Source: Clostridium ihumii AP5 (lineage in GTDB: Bacteria; Bacillota; Clostridia; Clostridiales; Clostridiaceae). Taken from it: a DNA stretch of 53,506 nt. Both the position numbers and the translations under genes were made by a program. The stretch is taken from contig NZ_CCAT010000041.1 of NCBI RefSeq assembly GCF_000612845.1, positions 1-53,506 on the forward strand. Direction: 5' to 3'. Below the pieces are notes generated by a model. It saw nothing but the letters and a program-made list of their open reading frames with translations, did not search any database and was not told the DNA's origin. Of this stretch, positions 8,516 to 18,828 are shown piece after piece. Each line of letters begins with the position of its first letter. Positions within the stretch are counted from its first letter, which is position 1.

Positions 8516-9733
8516 TTATTTAATTATTTGTATGCTTGGATTTTTTAATACTTTATTCACTACATTTAAAATTTCTTCTTCTGTAACATTTTCTATATTA
8601 AATTCTTCAAAAAGAATATTACAATCACCATACATTAATTCATATGTTGCTATATTAAAACTCATTGTTATAGACTTTTCTAACCCTAATATTCTTTTAA
8701 GTTTACAAGTTTTTATTATGCTATTTATCTTTTCTTCATCAAATACATTGCTTATATTTTTAACTTTTTCTATTTCTTTGTTTATTATTTCTATTGCTGT
8801 ATCTATATTTTCATGTGATGTTCCAAGATTTATAGTATATAACTTTATTCCTAACTCATTCTTTAATCTTGCATTAATGTCATAAACTAAGCCCTTCTTA
8901 GTTCTAACTTCATCATATAAAATGGAACTAGTTCCTTCACCAAAATATGAATTAAATATTCTAAGCAAAGCTATTTCTCTATTATTTAATTCATGTATTG
9001 GAAATACATATTGAATTTTACAAGAGTTTATGCCATCTTTGTTTTCAACAAATACACCACTTTTATTTTCTTCGTATAATGATACTTTCTTATCTATTTC
9101 ATCATTTTTATTACTTTCAATATTAAAGTATTTTTTTATAATACTTACTACTTTATCAAAGTCTAAAGAAGAAACTACAGATATTGTCATATTTTCTGAC
9201 TTATAATGTTTTTGATAAAAATCTTTTAAGTCTTTTATTGTAAAATTTTTAATACTGTTTTCATTTCCTATTATAAGCTCTTTTATCCTTCTATTATTAA
9301 ATCCATTTAAAAATAGCTTATCTTCACAATACTGAGAAGTATCATCTTTCCATTCCTTAAGTTCTTCACATATAACTGAAATTTCTTCTTCAAAATTCTT
9401 TTCATCAAAATTTGGATTTAACACTATATCACTATATATATCAATTCCCTTTTCAAAGTCCTCGTTTAAACATGTACCATAATATACTACATAGGGATAA
9501 TTAGTCATAGCATTATGAAATCCAAAAATATTATCACATTCTCTATTTATCTCTATTTCAGTTCTATTTTTTGTTCCTTTAAAGACCATATGTTCAACTG
9601 CATGACTTATTCCATATTCATTACTATCTTCTACTATTGCTCCAGCATTTACAGCTATATTAAATGAAGTTATATTATTTTCATTTTTTTTATATATTAT
9701 TTTTATACCATTATCCAATATAAATTTTTTCAT
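8516..9733 (-). CDS. M16-family zinc metallopeptidase (processing-peptidase-like)
   Basis: A 405-aa protein with the inverted zinc motif HxxEH (HAVEH, about residues 44-48) and the downstream glutamate region EEEISVICEELKEW expected for the third zinc ligand. The N-terminal M16 catalytic domain is followed by the inactive-type C-terminal half. In Bacillota, proteins of this kind (YmxG/PqqL-like) are thought to degrade or process peptides; the substrate is unknown. It lies 26 bases downstream of parC on the same strand and is probably cotranscribed, although a role in DNA topology is not implied. Confidence 0.9.
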   Translation of the reverse strand: MKKFILDNGIKIIYKKNENNITSFNIAVNAGAIVEDSNEYGISHAVEHMVFKGTKNRTEIEINRECDNIFGFHNAMTNYPYVVYYGTCLNEDFEKGIDIYSDIVLNPNFDEKNFEEEISVICEELKEWKDDTSQYCEDKLFLNGFNNRRIKELIIGNENSIKNFTIKDLKDFYQKHYKSENMTISVVSSLDFDKVVSIIKKYFNIESNKNDEIDKKVSLYEENKSGVFVENKDGINSCKIQYVFPIHELNNREIALLRIFNSYFGEGTSSILYDEVRTKKGLVYDINARLKNELGIKLYTINLGTSHENIDTAIEIINKEIEKVKNISNVFDEEKINSIIKTCKLKRILGLEKSITMSFNIATYELMYGDCNILFEEFNIENVTEEEILNVVNKVLKNPSIQIIK

Positions 9734-9759
9734 TTTCCCCCCACTTTTCTTATATTAAT

Positions 9760-12663
9760 TTACTCTCTTGTAACTACTTCTATTTCATCATCCATTAGTT
9801 GCATTATATTTTTTCCTCTTCCAGCTCTATTTTGAGATGATATTTCACTTATAAGAAGTTTTTTGTTTTTTCCACTTTTACTTACTAAATTAATATAAGT
9901 ATTTATTTCATCTACACAAATTTCATCTTTATTAGAATTTTTTCTTTCTGAAACCACATCTACAAATTTAACTTTATCTTCATCTTTTAAACTAATTCCA
10001 GTAACTCCACTAGCATTTTTCCCCATAGGGTTTATGCTTTCTAAAGGAAATTTTATTGCCATAGCTTTTTTAGTGATTAATAAAACATCTGATTCCCTAT
10101 CTTCCTTTATTACTTTTATCAATTTATCTTCACCTTTTATTTTATATCCTAAAATGTCTTTATACTCACCTTCAAATTCATTTGATAAAGTTCTTTTTAT
10201 AAGTCCATTTTCTGTTATAAAATAAAAATTAAAATTATCGTAGTTCTTTAAAGATATTACTGATATTATATTATTTTCCTTAGAATAATCTTTTACAAAA
10301 TCACCTAAAGAAAATACTTTCTTATTTTTATTTTGCAACATATATCCTTTAATTTTATATACAATTCCATTTTCAGTAAAGATAAGTATATCTTCTGCAC
10401 TACTTGTTAAAACACAAATTTTATCTTGTGTAGTTCTTTGTGACGTTCTTATTGAATTCTTATCATTAACATTTATATAGAATTCTTTATAACTATAGGT
10501 ATCTTTATAATCAATATATATTATCTCATCATTAATTGGTAGTGAAGCTATTTCTATGCCTAATACATTTCTCTCCGTTGGTTCCATATTAGGTTCTTCA
10601 GCAGTAAAACATAAACCCTCTTTAGTAGTAATTTCTATAAACTGATTTTCTCTATCTTTAGGTACAATATCTACTTTTACTAACTTTTCGTCATTTCTTA
10701 ATTTTAACGCTACTATTTTAGAATAATTAGTATCGAATTTGCTTATCTCAGTCTTTTTCATCATACCTAAGGATGTAAATAGTAAAACATCTCTAGGATT
10801 TGTAAAGTTTTCTAATACATATGTGTCTACAATTTCTTCTTTTGATAAATCTATATTTTTTATTATATTTTCTATTCTTTCGCCTTTTTCTTTCCACTTA
10901 AATTCTGGTATAGTATCTATTTTAAGTTGATACATATTTCCTTGAGAAGTAAAAATAAGCATTGTATTCTTAGTATTACCTTCTAAAAGATATTTATTGA
11001 AGTCGCCTTCTCTATACTCTATATCATTTACATCTTGCGATGTTCTTACAAAGGATTTTTGTGGTATTCTTTTTATAAAACCTTCATTTGAAATTGTTAT
11101 AACTACATCTTCTTCAATAATAAGTTCTTCTATTTCAATTTTAGCTTCATTATCATTTTCTACTATGCTTGTTTTACGCCCATCATCGTATTTTTCTTTG
11201 ATTCCTATTAATTCATTCTTTATAACCTTTAACAATTCTTTTTCATTACTTAATATTTTTCTTAACTTTCTCATCAAACTTTCTAATTCTTTATATTCTT
11301 TTTCAAAAGTTTTTATTTCAAGTCCAGTTAATCTATATAACATAAGTTCTAATATAGCTTCAGATTGAATTTCTGTAAATCCAAAGTTATTTATTAAGTT
11401 TATAGCTGCATCTTTCTTAGATTTTGAAGCTCTTATTGTTTTTATAACTTCATCCATAATACTTATTGCTTTTATAAAACCCTCAACTATATGAAATCTT
11501 CTTTCTGCTATTTCAAGTTCTCTTTTTGTTCTTCTAGTTACAACATCTTTTTGATGATTTATATAATGTCTTATTATAGCTTTTAAACTTAAAGTTTCAG
11601 GTTTTCCGTCAGCAAGTGCAACCATGTTAAAAGATAAGTTGCACTGTAATTCTGTCTTCTTAAATAAATATTTTTCAACTTTCTCCACAATTTCTAAGTT
11701 AGCATTTTTTTTAAACTCAATAACTGCTCTAGTTCCATTTCTATCTGACTCATCTCTTATATCTGATATTACATCTAATGCTTTTGAATGTTTTTTATCG
11801 CCAGTCATATCCGATATACTTTGAAGTATTTTAGATTTATTTTTTCTATATGGAAACTCAGTAATAACTATTGCCATTCTTCCATTTTCTAATGTCTCTA
11901 TATTAGTTTTAGATCTTAGTGTTACCTTACCTTCTCCAGTTTCATAAGCTGTTAAAATAGCTTTTTTTCCTATAATTATTCCACCTGTAGGTAAATCCGG
12001 TCCTTTAATATAATCCATTAGTTCCTTAGTTGTTATATCATTGTTATCTATATAAGCTAAAGATCCATCTATAACTTCACCTAAATTATGAGGTGGTATA
12101 TTTGTAGCAAGTCCAACTGCTATTCCAAATGTTCCGTTTACTAATAAATTAGGATATCTTGCTGGTAATACAGTAGGTTCTTTCTCTGTATCTGAATAGT
12201 TAAGCTGCATATCAACTACATCTTTTTCTATATCTCTTAACATTTCCATAGAAATATTTGAAAGTCTTGCCTCTGTATAACGCATTGCTGCAGCATTATC
12301 ACCATCAATACTTCCCCAGTTACCATGTCCATCTATAAGTTGCATTCTTGTGGAGAAATTCTGTGCTAATATTACCATTGCATCATATACAGAAGTATCG
12401 CCATGTGGATGATATTTTCCAAGTATATCTCCAACAATTCTTGCAGATTTATAATATGGTTTATCTGGATATGCTTTTAACATATATGCTCCATAAAGTA
12501 TTCTTCTATGAACAGGTTTTAAGCCATCTCTTACATCTGGAAGTGCTCTATCTTTAGAAACTTCTACAGCATATGGAAGATAATTTTCTGGCATAGCTTC
12601 ATCTATAGGAGTATTTATAATATTATTATCTACAGGTATATTATTATCTATCTTTTTAGCCAT
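9760..12663 (-). CDS. parC: DNA topoisomerase IV subunit A (ParC/GyrA family)
   Basis: This is the DNA-breaking subunit of a type IIA topoisomerase that relaxes and decatenates DNA with ATP together with ParE. The catalytic tyrosine is Y129 in MRYTEARLS. The region HPHGDTSVYD (85-94) is the quinolone-determining region and keeps the serine after the threonine. After the coiled tower domain, the C-terminal half carries repeated beta-pinwheel blades. The 967-aa length exceeds typical ParC and GyrA because of a long C-terminal part. It starts 13 bases after parE. I call it ParC rather than GyrA because clostridial gyrA/gyrB normally lie near dnaA; this is an inference. Confidence 0.88.
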   Translation of the reverse strand: MAKKIDNNIPVDNNIINTPIDEAMPENYLPYAVEVSKDRALPDVRDGLKPVHRRILYGAYMLKAYPDKPYYKSARIVGDILGKYHPHGDTSVYDAMVILAQNFSTRMQLIDGHGNWGSIDGDNAAAMRYTEARLSNISMEMLRDIEKDVVDMQLNYSDTEKEPTVLPARYPNLLVNGTFGIAVGLATNIPPHNLGEVIDGSLAYIDNNDITTKELMDYIKGPDLPTGGIIIGKKAILTAYETGEGKVTLRSKTNIETLENGRMAIVITEFPYRKNKSKILQSISDMTGDKKHSKALDVISDIRDESDRNGTRAVIEFKKNANLEIVEKVEKYLFKKTELQCNLSFNMVALADGKPETLSLKAIIRHYINHQKDVVTRRTKRELEIAERRFHIVEGFIKAISIMDEVIKTIRASKSKKDAAINLINNFGFTEIQSEAILELMLYRLTGLEIKTFEKEYKELESLMRKLRKILSNEKELLKVIKNELIGIKEKYDDGRKTSIVENDNEAKIEIEELIIEEDVVITISNEGFIKRIPQKSFVRTSQDVNDIEYREGDFNKYLLEGNTKNTMLIFTSQGNMYQLKIDTIPEFKWKEKGERIENIIKNIDLSKEEIVDTYVLENFTNPRDVLLFTSLGMMKKTEISKFDTNYSKIVALKLRNDEKLVKVDIVPKDRENQFIEITTKEGLCFTAEEPNMEPTERNVLGIEIASLPINDEIIYIDYKDTYSYKEFYINVNDKNSIRTSQRTTQDKICVLTSSAEDILIFTENGIVYKIKGYMLQNKNKKVFSLGDFVKDYSKENNIISVISLKNYDNFNFYFITENGLIKRTLSNEFEGEYKDILGYKIKGEDKLIKVIKEDRESDVLLITKKAMAIKFPLESINPMGKNASGVTGISLKDEDKVKFVDVVSERKNSNKDEICVDEINTYINLVSKSGKNKKLLISEISSQNRAGRGKNIMQLMDDEIEVVTRE

Positions 12664-12676
12664 ATCTTAACACCTC

Positions 12677-14620
12677 CTAAAATTCTGCATATTTATACAT
12701 ATAATTTTTTCTTGGCTCTACCACATCACCCATTAAAAGTGAAATCATTTTTTCTGCTTTTGCTGCATCTTCTATTGTAACTCTTTGAAGTGTTCTTGTT
12801 TCAGGATTTAGTGTAGTATCCCACAATTGATCTGGATTCATTTCTCCAAGTCCTTTATACCTTTGAATTAATGCTCCTTTTCCTATTTCCTTTTTAGCTT
12901 TTTCTAGTTCATCATCACTATAAGCATATTTGCACACTTCTTTATTTTTAACGTTTTTATACACTTTATATAATGGTGGCAATGCTATATATAAGTGTCC
13001 ATTTTGAATTAATGGTCTCATATATCTATAAATATATGTCATCCACAATGTTCTAATATGATATCCATCAACGTCAGCATCACTTAAAATTATTATTTTA
13101 TTATATCTTAATTGTTCTTCATTGTAATTATCTAATATCCCTGTTCCTATTGCTGTATTAAACAATTTAAGTTCTTCACTAGCTATTACATTTTCTAACT
13201 TTTGTTTTTCCGTATTCATTATTTTACCTTTTGAAGGCATTATGCTCTGAAATCTTCTATCTCTAGCTTGTTTTGCACTTCCACCAGCTGAATCTCCCTC
13301 AACAACAATAAATTCAGTTACATCTTTATTTTTCAATGTACATACTGCAATTTTACCTGCAAGTGGTGATGTTCCATTTCCTATCTTTTTTTTCTCTGCT
13401 TCATTAATTTTTTTTATCTTTTCTCTACGTTGAGAAGCATATATTGCATTATTTATTATAATTGTAGCTATTTCTTTATTATCTTCTATCCATTCACCAA
13501 TTTTTTGATAGCAAAGTTCATTCATCATTGAATATGCTTCTACATTTCCAAGTTTAGTTTTTGTTTGACCTTCAAATATAGGATTACTTACTTTTATTCT
13601 AACAATAGCAGTCATTCCTTCTCTAAGATCATCGCCTTCAAACTCTTTTTCCTTTTCCTTTAAAAGGTTAAGTTTTTTAGTCCATTCTTTAAATATTCTA
13701 GTCATTCCAGTTTTAAAACCTGTTTCATGTGTTCCAGCTTCTGTTGTTGGAATATTATTTACATAACTCGCTATATATTCTGTACTTGAATCTGTAAATT
13801 GAATGCATACTTCTCCCTCTAAATTAAGTCCATTTATAGATTTTTCTCCACTAAAAAAAATAGGTTCTTTGTGAAGTATAGTCTTGCTTTCATTTAAATA
13901 ATCAATAAAATCTAAAAGTCCTCTATCTGAATGATATACCTTTTCTTCAACTTCTTCTTTTCTTTCATCTCTTAAAACTAAAGTTATTCCTTTATTTTGA
14001 AATGCAAGTTCTTGAAGTCTCTCATCAATTATATCAAATTTAAAATCTATATTACCAAAAACTTCCTTATCAGCCATAAAAGTGACTTTTGTTCCACTTT
14101 TTTTAGTTGTTCCAATTTCTTCAAGTCCAGTAACTGGAGTACCTGGCATTTTCTTTTTTAAATCTTTGTCATAGGCATATTCAAATCTTTGTTTAAATAT
14201 TTTTCCCTTTTGCTTAACTTCAACCTCAAGCCAAGAAGATAGTGCATTAACAACTGCTGCACCTACACCATGAAGTCCTCCTGACGTTTTATAGTTTGAA
14301 TTATTAAATTTTCCACCTGTGTGTAGCTCTGTATAAACCATCTCTACTCCAGATTTCTTTTTTATAGGATGTATTCCTGTTGGAATTCCTCTTCCATTAT
14401 CTATAATTGTTACACTTTTATCCTTATTTAAAATAACCTCTGCTTTATCACCATATCCATTAGCAACTTCATCTATAGCATTATCTAATATTTCCCAAAT
14501 GCAATGATGTAAGCCCTTTGTTCCAGTAGTTCCAATATACATTCCTGGTCTAACTCTAACAGGCTCTAATTTTTCCAAAGAGGTTAAGTCGGTAACTTCA
14601 TAGCTATTAGTTTCTTTCAT
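12677..14620 (-). CDS. parE: DNA topoisomerase IV subunit B (ParE/GyrB family)
   Basis: The ATPase subunit paired with the downstream ParC. The GHKL ATP site is visible as EILDNAIDEVANG, DNGRGIP and GGLHGVGAAVVNALS. The transducer domain follows, and the TOPRIM metal site is EGDSAGGSAKQARDRRFQ with SDADVDGYHI. The C-terminal end has the conserved QRYKGLGEMNPDQLW segment. At 647 aa it has the normal length for ParE/GyrB of Bacillota, without the large insertion of enterobacterial GyrB. Good ribosome-binding site (GGGAGGTAA). parE, parC and the M16 gene are tightly spaced and look like one operon. Confidence 0.9.
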   Translation of the reverse strand: MKETNSYEVTDLTSLEKLEPVRVRPGMYIGTTGTKGLHHCIWEILDNAIDEVANGYGDKAEVILNKDKSVTIIDNGRGIPTGIHPIKKKSGVEMVYTELHTGGKFNNSNYKTSGGLHGVGAAVVNALSSWLEVEVKQKGKIFKQRFEYAYDKDLKKKMPGTPVTGLEEIGTTKKSGTKVTFMADKEVFGNIDFKFDIIDERLQELAFQNKGITLVLRDERKEEVEEKVYHSDRGLLDFIDYLNESKTILHKEPIFFSGEKSINGLNLEGEVCIQFTDSSTEYIASYVNNIPTTEAGTHETGFKTGMTRIFKEWTKKLNLLKEKEKEFEGDDLREGMTAIVRIKVSNPIFEGQTKTKLGNVEAYSMMNELCYQKIGEWIEDNKEIATIIINNAIYASQRREKIKKINEAEKKKIGNGTSPLAGKIAVCTLKNKDVTEFIVVEGDSAGGSAKQARDRRFQSIMPSKGKIMNTEKQKLENVIASEELKLFNTAIGTGILDNYNEEQLRYNKIIILSDADVDGYHIRTLWMTYIYRYMRPLIQNGHLYIALPPLYKVYKNVKNKEVCKYAYSDDELEKAKKEIGKGALIQRYKGLGEMNPDQLWDTTLNPETRTLQRVTIEDAAKAEKMISLLMGDVVEPRKNYMYKYAEF

Positions 14621-14716
14621 TCTTTTACCTCCCAGTACATATAAAAGTAAGAAAAGAAAAAATCAAAATGCTCTATCGCATAATGATTATTTTCTATTTA
14701 ATTTACATATTTACTT

Positions 14717-15769
14717 TTAAAATATATTATCTATCTCTTCATTTTTCAAATAACTATCTATAAATTGTTCTAATTCTTTTGATGCATCTTCAATTGTTTC
14801 AACTATAATATTTTTTTCGTATTTATATGTATTTGCACTATGCATATACATTGGATCATAATATTTAATCATAAGTTCTTTTACAACTTCTTCATAATCA
14901 TTATTCATCACTCGAGTACAATAATCCTCTAATGTTTCTTTACTTAAAATTTTATTAATTCTTATTAATGAATTACATATTTCTTCATTAGATTTAACAC
15001 TTTTTGTATATTCATTAATTATAAGATTAGCTCTAAAGTTAATATCAGCATCAACAAATATATGTATACCATCTTTCATTTTATTATGTATGTATTCCGG
15101 AATTATTACTCTTCCAATTCTTTTGCTTTCTGCTTCTATAAAAATATAATTTGTTTTTCTGCTTTTTAGCTCACTAAAAATCAAACTTTCAAATTTTTTC
15201 TGAGAATTTACTTCTCCAAGACCTACCGCACCTAAAATTGAACCTCTATGATTTGCAAATCCTTCTAAATCTAAAGTATCATATCCATCTATTTTAAGCT
15301 TTTTTAAAATTTCAGTTTTTCCTACACCTGTATTTCCATGAAGTACAACATATGTAATATCTTCATTAATCTTAGGAAGTACTTCTCTAATATATTCTCT
15401 ATATCCTTTATATCCACCTTTTATTCTTTCTACTCTCATACCTAAAGAATGTAATAATGAAGCTAACGATCCACTTCTCATACCGCCTCTTGCACAAAAC
15501 AATACTATCTTACCATATTTTTTCTCAAGTTCTAAAAAATCATTGTATATCTTAGGTAATCTCTTAGAAACAATTTCTATACCTACCTTTTTAGCTTTTT
15601 CTGTAGATTCTTGCTTATATATAGTACCTACTAACGCTCTTTCTTCATCACTGAATAATGGTATATTTATGGCTCCTGGTATAGTATATTCATCATATTC
15701 TTTAGGACTTCTTACATCTACTAAAATGTAATTTCCTTTAAGATCCTCATATTTTATTGTATTAAACAT
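14717..15769 (-). CDS. mnmH: tRNA 2-selenouridine synthase MnmH (SelU/YbbB)
   Basis: MnmH converts 2-thiouridine at the wobble position of some tRNAs to 2-selenouridine, using selenophosphate and a geranyl intermediate. The N-terminal rhodanese domain has the active-site cysteine C92 in FCARGGMRSG. The C-terminal half has a P-loop GNTGVGKT (145-152). I start at the ATG at 15769 (350 aa), because GGAGGAATTA directly precedes it; the upstream in-frame TTG at 15781 would lie before this site. Its presence implies that the cell makes selenophosphate (SelD), which is not encoded in this window. Confidence 0.92.
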   Translation of the reverse strand: MFNTIKYEDLKGNYILVDVRSPKEYDEYTIPGAINIPLFSDEERALVGTIYKQESTEKAKKVGIEIVSKRLPKIYNDFLELEKKYGKIVLFCARGGMRSGSLASLLHSLGMRVERIKGGYKGYREYIREVLPKINEDITYVVLHGNTGVGKTEILKKLKIDGYDTLDLEGFANHRGSILGAVGLGEVNSQKKFESLIFSELKSRKTNYIFIEAESKRIGRVIIPEYIHNKMKDGIHIFVDADINFRANLIINEYTKSVKSNEEICNSLIRINKILSKETLEDYCTRVMNNDYEEVVKELMIKYYDPMYMHSANTYKYEKNIIVETIEDASKELEQFIDSYLKNEEIDNIF

Positions 15770-15782
15770 TAATTCCTCCAAC

Positions 15783-16040
15783 TCTTCAATTCACAGTTCA
15801 CAATTCACAAATTTTGCTTTTTATAAATTAGTTTTTATGTATTTATATATTAATTAAATAATGTTTCTTTGTTTAAAACTTATACTTTTATTTAGTAATT
15901 TAATTATTTTAATGTTCCATTTATAAAATTTAGAATAAATAATTTTAAAAATCAAATTGGATATTCTATAGGTTTGTAAAATATAAATTTACTTTATTTA
16001 TATGTGCTTATGCATTATGAATTATGAATTGAATTAACTA
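15783..16040. repeat. possible small repeat element with Clostridium-type ends
   Basis: Upstream of mnmH, at 15783-15812, is a run of repeated ATTCACA/GTTCACA units, and at 16010-16035 is TATGCATTATGAATTATGAA in roughly inverted relation. Such CAATTCACA-type ends are common in clostridial intergenic repeats. The inner 200 bases have no coding frame. The match between ends is imperfect, so this is a weak call. The remainder of the gap to 16275 shows nothing. Confidence 0.35.
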
Positions 16041-16275
16041 TTCTTTTCAAATTTATATTTTAATAGTTAATATATGAAAATGTCAATAAGCTAACTATTA
16101 GTACACTTATTTATAAAAATTTAAATTTTATTTGTTCAGATTAATTTTTAAGTATAACATTTACATAGTTATATTTTTATCCACTACCTTTAAACATTAT
16201 ACAATATCAATTATTATATAGTATATTTTAGTAAATATATACACATATTTAAAAGTTTATATACTTCAAAACAAA

Positions 16276-16300
16276 TAGACAATGATATTATCATTGTCTA
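16276..16300 (-). terminator. terminator after the VWA-like peptidase gene
   Basis: Arms TAGACAATGATA and TATCATTGTCTA with a tiny loop; a moderately T-rich minus-strand tail (TTTGTTTT) follows. Confidence 0.65.
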
Positions 16301-16304
16301 AAAT

Positions 16305-17669
16305 TTAATCATATATAGGTTGTTGATTATTCATTGACCATCCATCACTTCTCACATCTAGAATATCTACATATTCTTCTTTTTCTTCTATATACTTAAG
16401 TTTTTTTATAATGCCTATAGGTTCTTTAAATGAAATCACATCATTTTTTTCATTTAAAACCCAAAGTACTTTATATCCTTTAGGTTTAACAGCTAAAGTT
16501 TCTTCTCCTTTTCCATCTGTAAAATATATTACTACATTAGGATTTATCTCATTTGCTCTTTTAAATATTGGTGAAAATTTTGTTCCACCTCTAGTGTTTA
16601 GTCTTTTTCTTATATCCTTTAAATTACTTATTTTATATTCTCTTCTTATTTCTGTATCACATTCTAATATAATTATTTCATAGTTATAATTTTTAACTAT
16701 ATTTATTATTTCTTTTACAGCTAAATTATATTCATCATCACTTATACTCCCACTTATGTCTATGGCTACTAATACTTTAGCAATTTTTTTTGATAATTCT
16801 CCTCTTAAATCAACTCTATCTGGTTGACGCCTATTTCTTCTCATTATAGTTTTATTCTTTCCACATTGAATAGTTCCCATAATTCTTTTTAAAACAAGAT
16901 TCCATGATATTTCACTCTTAGTATTTTTTAAATTTTTTAACGCATTTTCAACATATATTGGTATATCACCCTTTTGAGAAAATTCTATTGATTTTCTTGT
17001 TACATCTTTTATTATATTTTCATCTATCTCAACATTACTATTCCAAATATCATGAGTTTTTGATATATCATATTCTTTCTCTAACTCATTTTTCTTTGAA
17101 TCATCTTCTTCTGCCTCTTCATTAACATCCATCAAGTTCAATTCTTCTTGAATCTTTTGTACATAATATTCCATAGATTGATATGGCTCTAAACTTAAGT
17201 TATATTTTAAATTAACAGTTTCTAATGTAATTGCATATGGTGGTAAATAGTCTATATACTGATTAACTACAATATCCATAGCCATATTTAAAGCCAAAGT
17301 GCTATACTTATTAATTAACTCTTTTTTTCTTATAAGATGTAAATATATTATATGATGTATTTCATGCTTAATGGTACCTTGCATTTGTTCAAGTGTAAGG
17401 TTTAAAAATAATATAGGATTGAAATATATTATATATTTTGAAAAGTCTATATCTACACTAGTAGGACTAGCCATATCATATTTTATTTTTCTTTTCATTT
17501 GTATCAAAAAATGACCATAAAAGTTATTTTTATTTTGAAGAAGCGATAATGTTATTTTATCAATAAACTTTAGAAAATCCTTCTCAAACTCTCTTGGAAT
17601 ATCATCTATATTATTTATATTACATATTAAGTTATATAAATAATCTCTATTAGAATAAAATTTATCCAC
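16305..17669 (-). CDS. VWA-like metallopeptidase (DUF2201 type)
   Basis: A 454-aa protein. The N-terminal half carries an HExxH zinc motif (HEIHH, residues 102-106) in a metallopeptidase-like domain. The C-terminal third has a VWA/MIDAS-like site VLVAIDISGSIS followed by FTDGKG, as in the family annotated as VWA-like metallopeptidase (DUF2201 plus DUF2201_N). It lies 11 bases after a MoxR-type AAA ATPase gene. MoxR-VWA pairs act as chaperone-like machines that assemble or activate other proteins. The target is not evident here; the adjacent repeat protein is a candidate. Confidence 0.85.
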   Translation of the reverse strand: MDKFYSNRDYLYNLICNINNIDDIPREFEKDFLKFIDKITLSLLQNKNNFYGHFLIQMKRKIKYDMASPTSVDIDFSKYIIYFNPILFLNLTLEQMQGTIKHEIHHIIYLHLIRKKELINKYSTLALNMAMDIVVNQYIDYLPPYAITLETVNLKYNLSLEPYQSMEYYVQKIQEELNLMDVNEEAEEDDSKKNELEKEYDISKTHDIWNSNVEIDENIIKDVTRKSIEFSQKGDIPIYVENALKNLKNTKSEISWNLVLKRIMGTIQCGKNKTIMRRNRRQPDRVDLRGELSKKIAKVLVAIDISGSISDDEYNLAVKEIINIVKNYNYEIIILECDTEIRREYKISNLKDIRKRLNTRGGTKFSPIFKRANEINPNVVIYFTDGKGEETLAVKPKGYKVLWVLNEKNDVISFKEPIGIIKKLKYIEEKEEYVDILDVRSDGWSMNNQQPIYD

Positions 17670-17680
17670 TTTAAATCACC

Positions 17681-18793
17681 CTAACTTACTATCTCATTAT
17701 ATGAATCAAAATACATTTCAATAAATTCATCATTTTCTATAAGTACCTTATAAAAATTAGAATAACTTTGTTTTATTTCTTGCATTACACCTATTTTTAG
17801 ATCTAATGGATAAAGATTTAAAAATTCAACAAATCTATTTATCTCATTTTCTGAAAAATTATTATCTAATACTTTTAAAATATTTTTTGCACTTAAATAA
17901 AGTCTAGTATGTGGTTCATTTTGAACTCTTGCTTTTAAATTATTTGATATTTTATCATCATTAAATACATCTTTATAATTAATTAAAGGATTTGTACCCT
18001 CTTCAATAAATGCCATAAATTCACTTGCAATTCTATTTCCTAAATTACCCTTTAGAACGTTTAAAAACACTTTTTTAGATATTTCTCCTTTGGATTCCTT
18101 ATAAATTTTATAACATTTTGAAACTCTTTCAAAACTTCTTGGTGTAGATTGTATATTTTCTTCATCATCATGACTGCTTAAATAATTCGGAAATGTTGAA
18201 ATAAATTCTATTACAGAATCTTCTATTTCATTGCTACTAGCCCACCTAATCCAGTTATTAGCATCACTTTCCATATATAGCCAAACAAATCTATCTTCTT
18301 GTGCTGGATCCATATCTACAACTTGATAATCAAAATCTCCACCATACTTACTAGATGGATTCATTGCAGCTAATATCTTAACACTTGAATTAAGATGATA
18401 ACCATTTATCTCTCTATTTAGTATCAAATTCATAAGTTCTTGCTGAACTGTATGTTCACATCTATTAATTTCATCTATGAATAACAACACATCTTGTCCA
18501 CTCAAAGTTAAATTTTCTATTTCCTGTAATTTAGTATGCACTGCATATACAGTTCTTTTTTTTGTCTTTTTTTGTTCATTTTCTATATAAGTGTAGTCTT
18601 CAATAGATGGTAATCCACCTATTTCACCTTCTTTAAGTAAATTACCATCTATAACCACTAATCTCCAATCATTTTTAATTGACAACTCTTTTGCTAATGC
18701 AGTTTTACCTATACCACTCTCCCCTACAATTAGTGGTACTTCATTACTTTTTATAACTAATTCAGCACTTAACAATGTATCTTTAAAATTCAT
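17681..18793 (-). CDS. MoxR-type AAA+ ATPase
   Basis: A 370-aa AAA+ ATPase with Walker A GESGIGKT (about 24-31), Walker B VLLFIDEINR and sensor-1 region KILAAMNPSS, in the order expected for the MoxR/dynein-related AAA_5 group. I start at the ATG at 18793, spaced from GGTGGAG; the GTG at 18802 overlaps that site. Immediately followed by the VWA-like peptidase gene and preceded by the repeat protein gene, all on one strand. Such ATPases hand energy from ATP hydrolysis to VWA partners that remodel a client protein. Confidence 0.88.
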   Translation of the reverse strand: MNFKDTLLSAELVIKSNEVPLIVGESGIGKTALAKELSIKNDWRLVVIDGNLLKEGEIGGLPSIEDYTYIENEQKKTKKRTVYAVHTKLQEIENLTLSGQDVLLFIDEINRCEHTVQQELMNLILNREINGYHLNSSVKILAAMNPSSKYGGDFDYQVVDMDPAQEDRFVWLYMESDANNWIRWASSNEIEDSVIEFISTFPNYLSSHDDEENIQSTPRSFERVSKCYKIYKESKGEISKKVFLNVLKGNLGNRIASEFMAFIEEGTNPLINYKDVFNDDKISNNLKARVQNEPHTRLYLSAKNILKVLDNNFSENEINRFVEFLNLYPLDLKIGVMQEIKQSYSNFYKVLIENDEFIEMYFDSYNEIVS

Positions 18794-18828
18794 ATACTCC
18801 ACCCTTTCTTTTGTTTAAAAACTAAATT

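Noticed and set aside
9760-14620. Gyrase gyrB-gyrA pair
   Set aside because: Cannot be excluded from motifs alone, but no dnaA, dnaN or recF is near, and the location and the long A subunit fit topoisomerase IV better.
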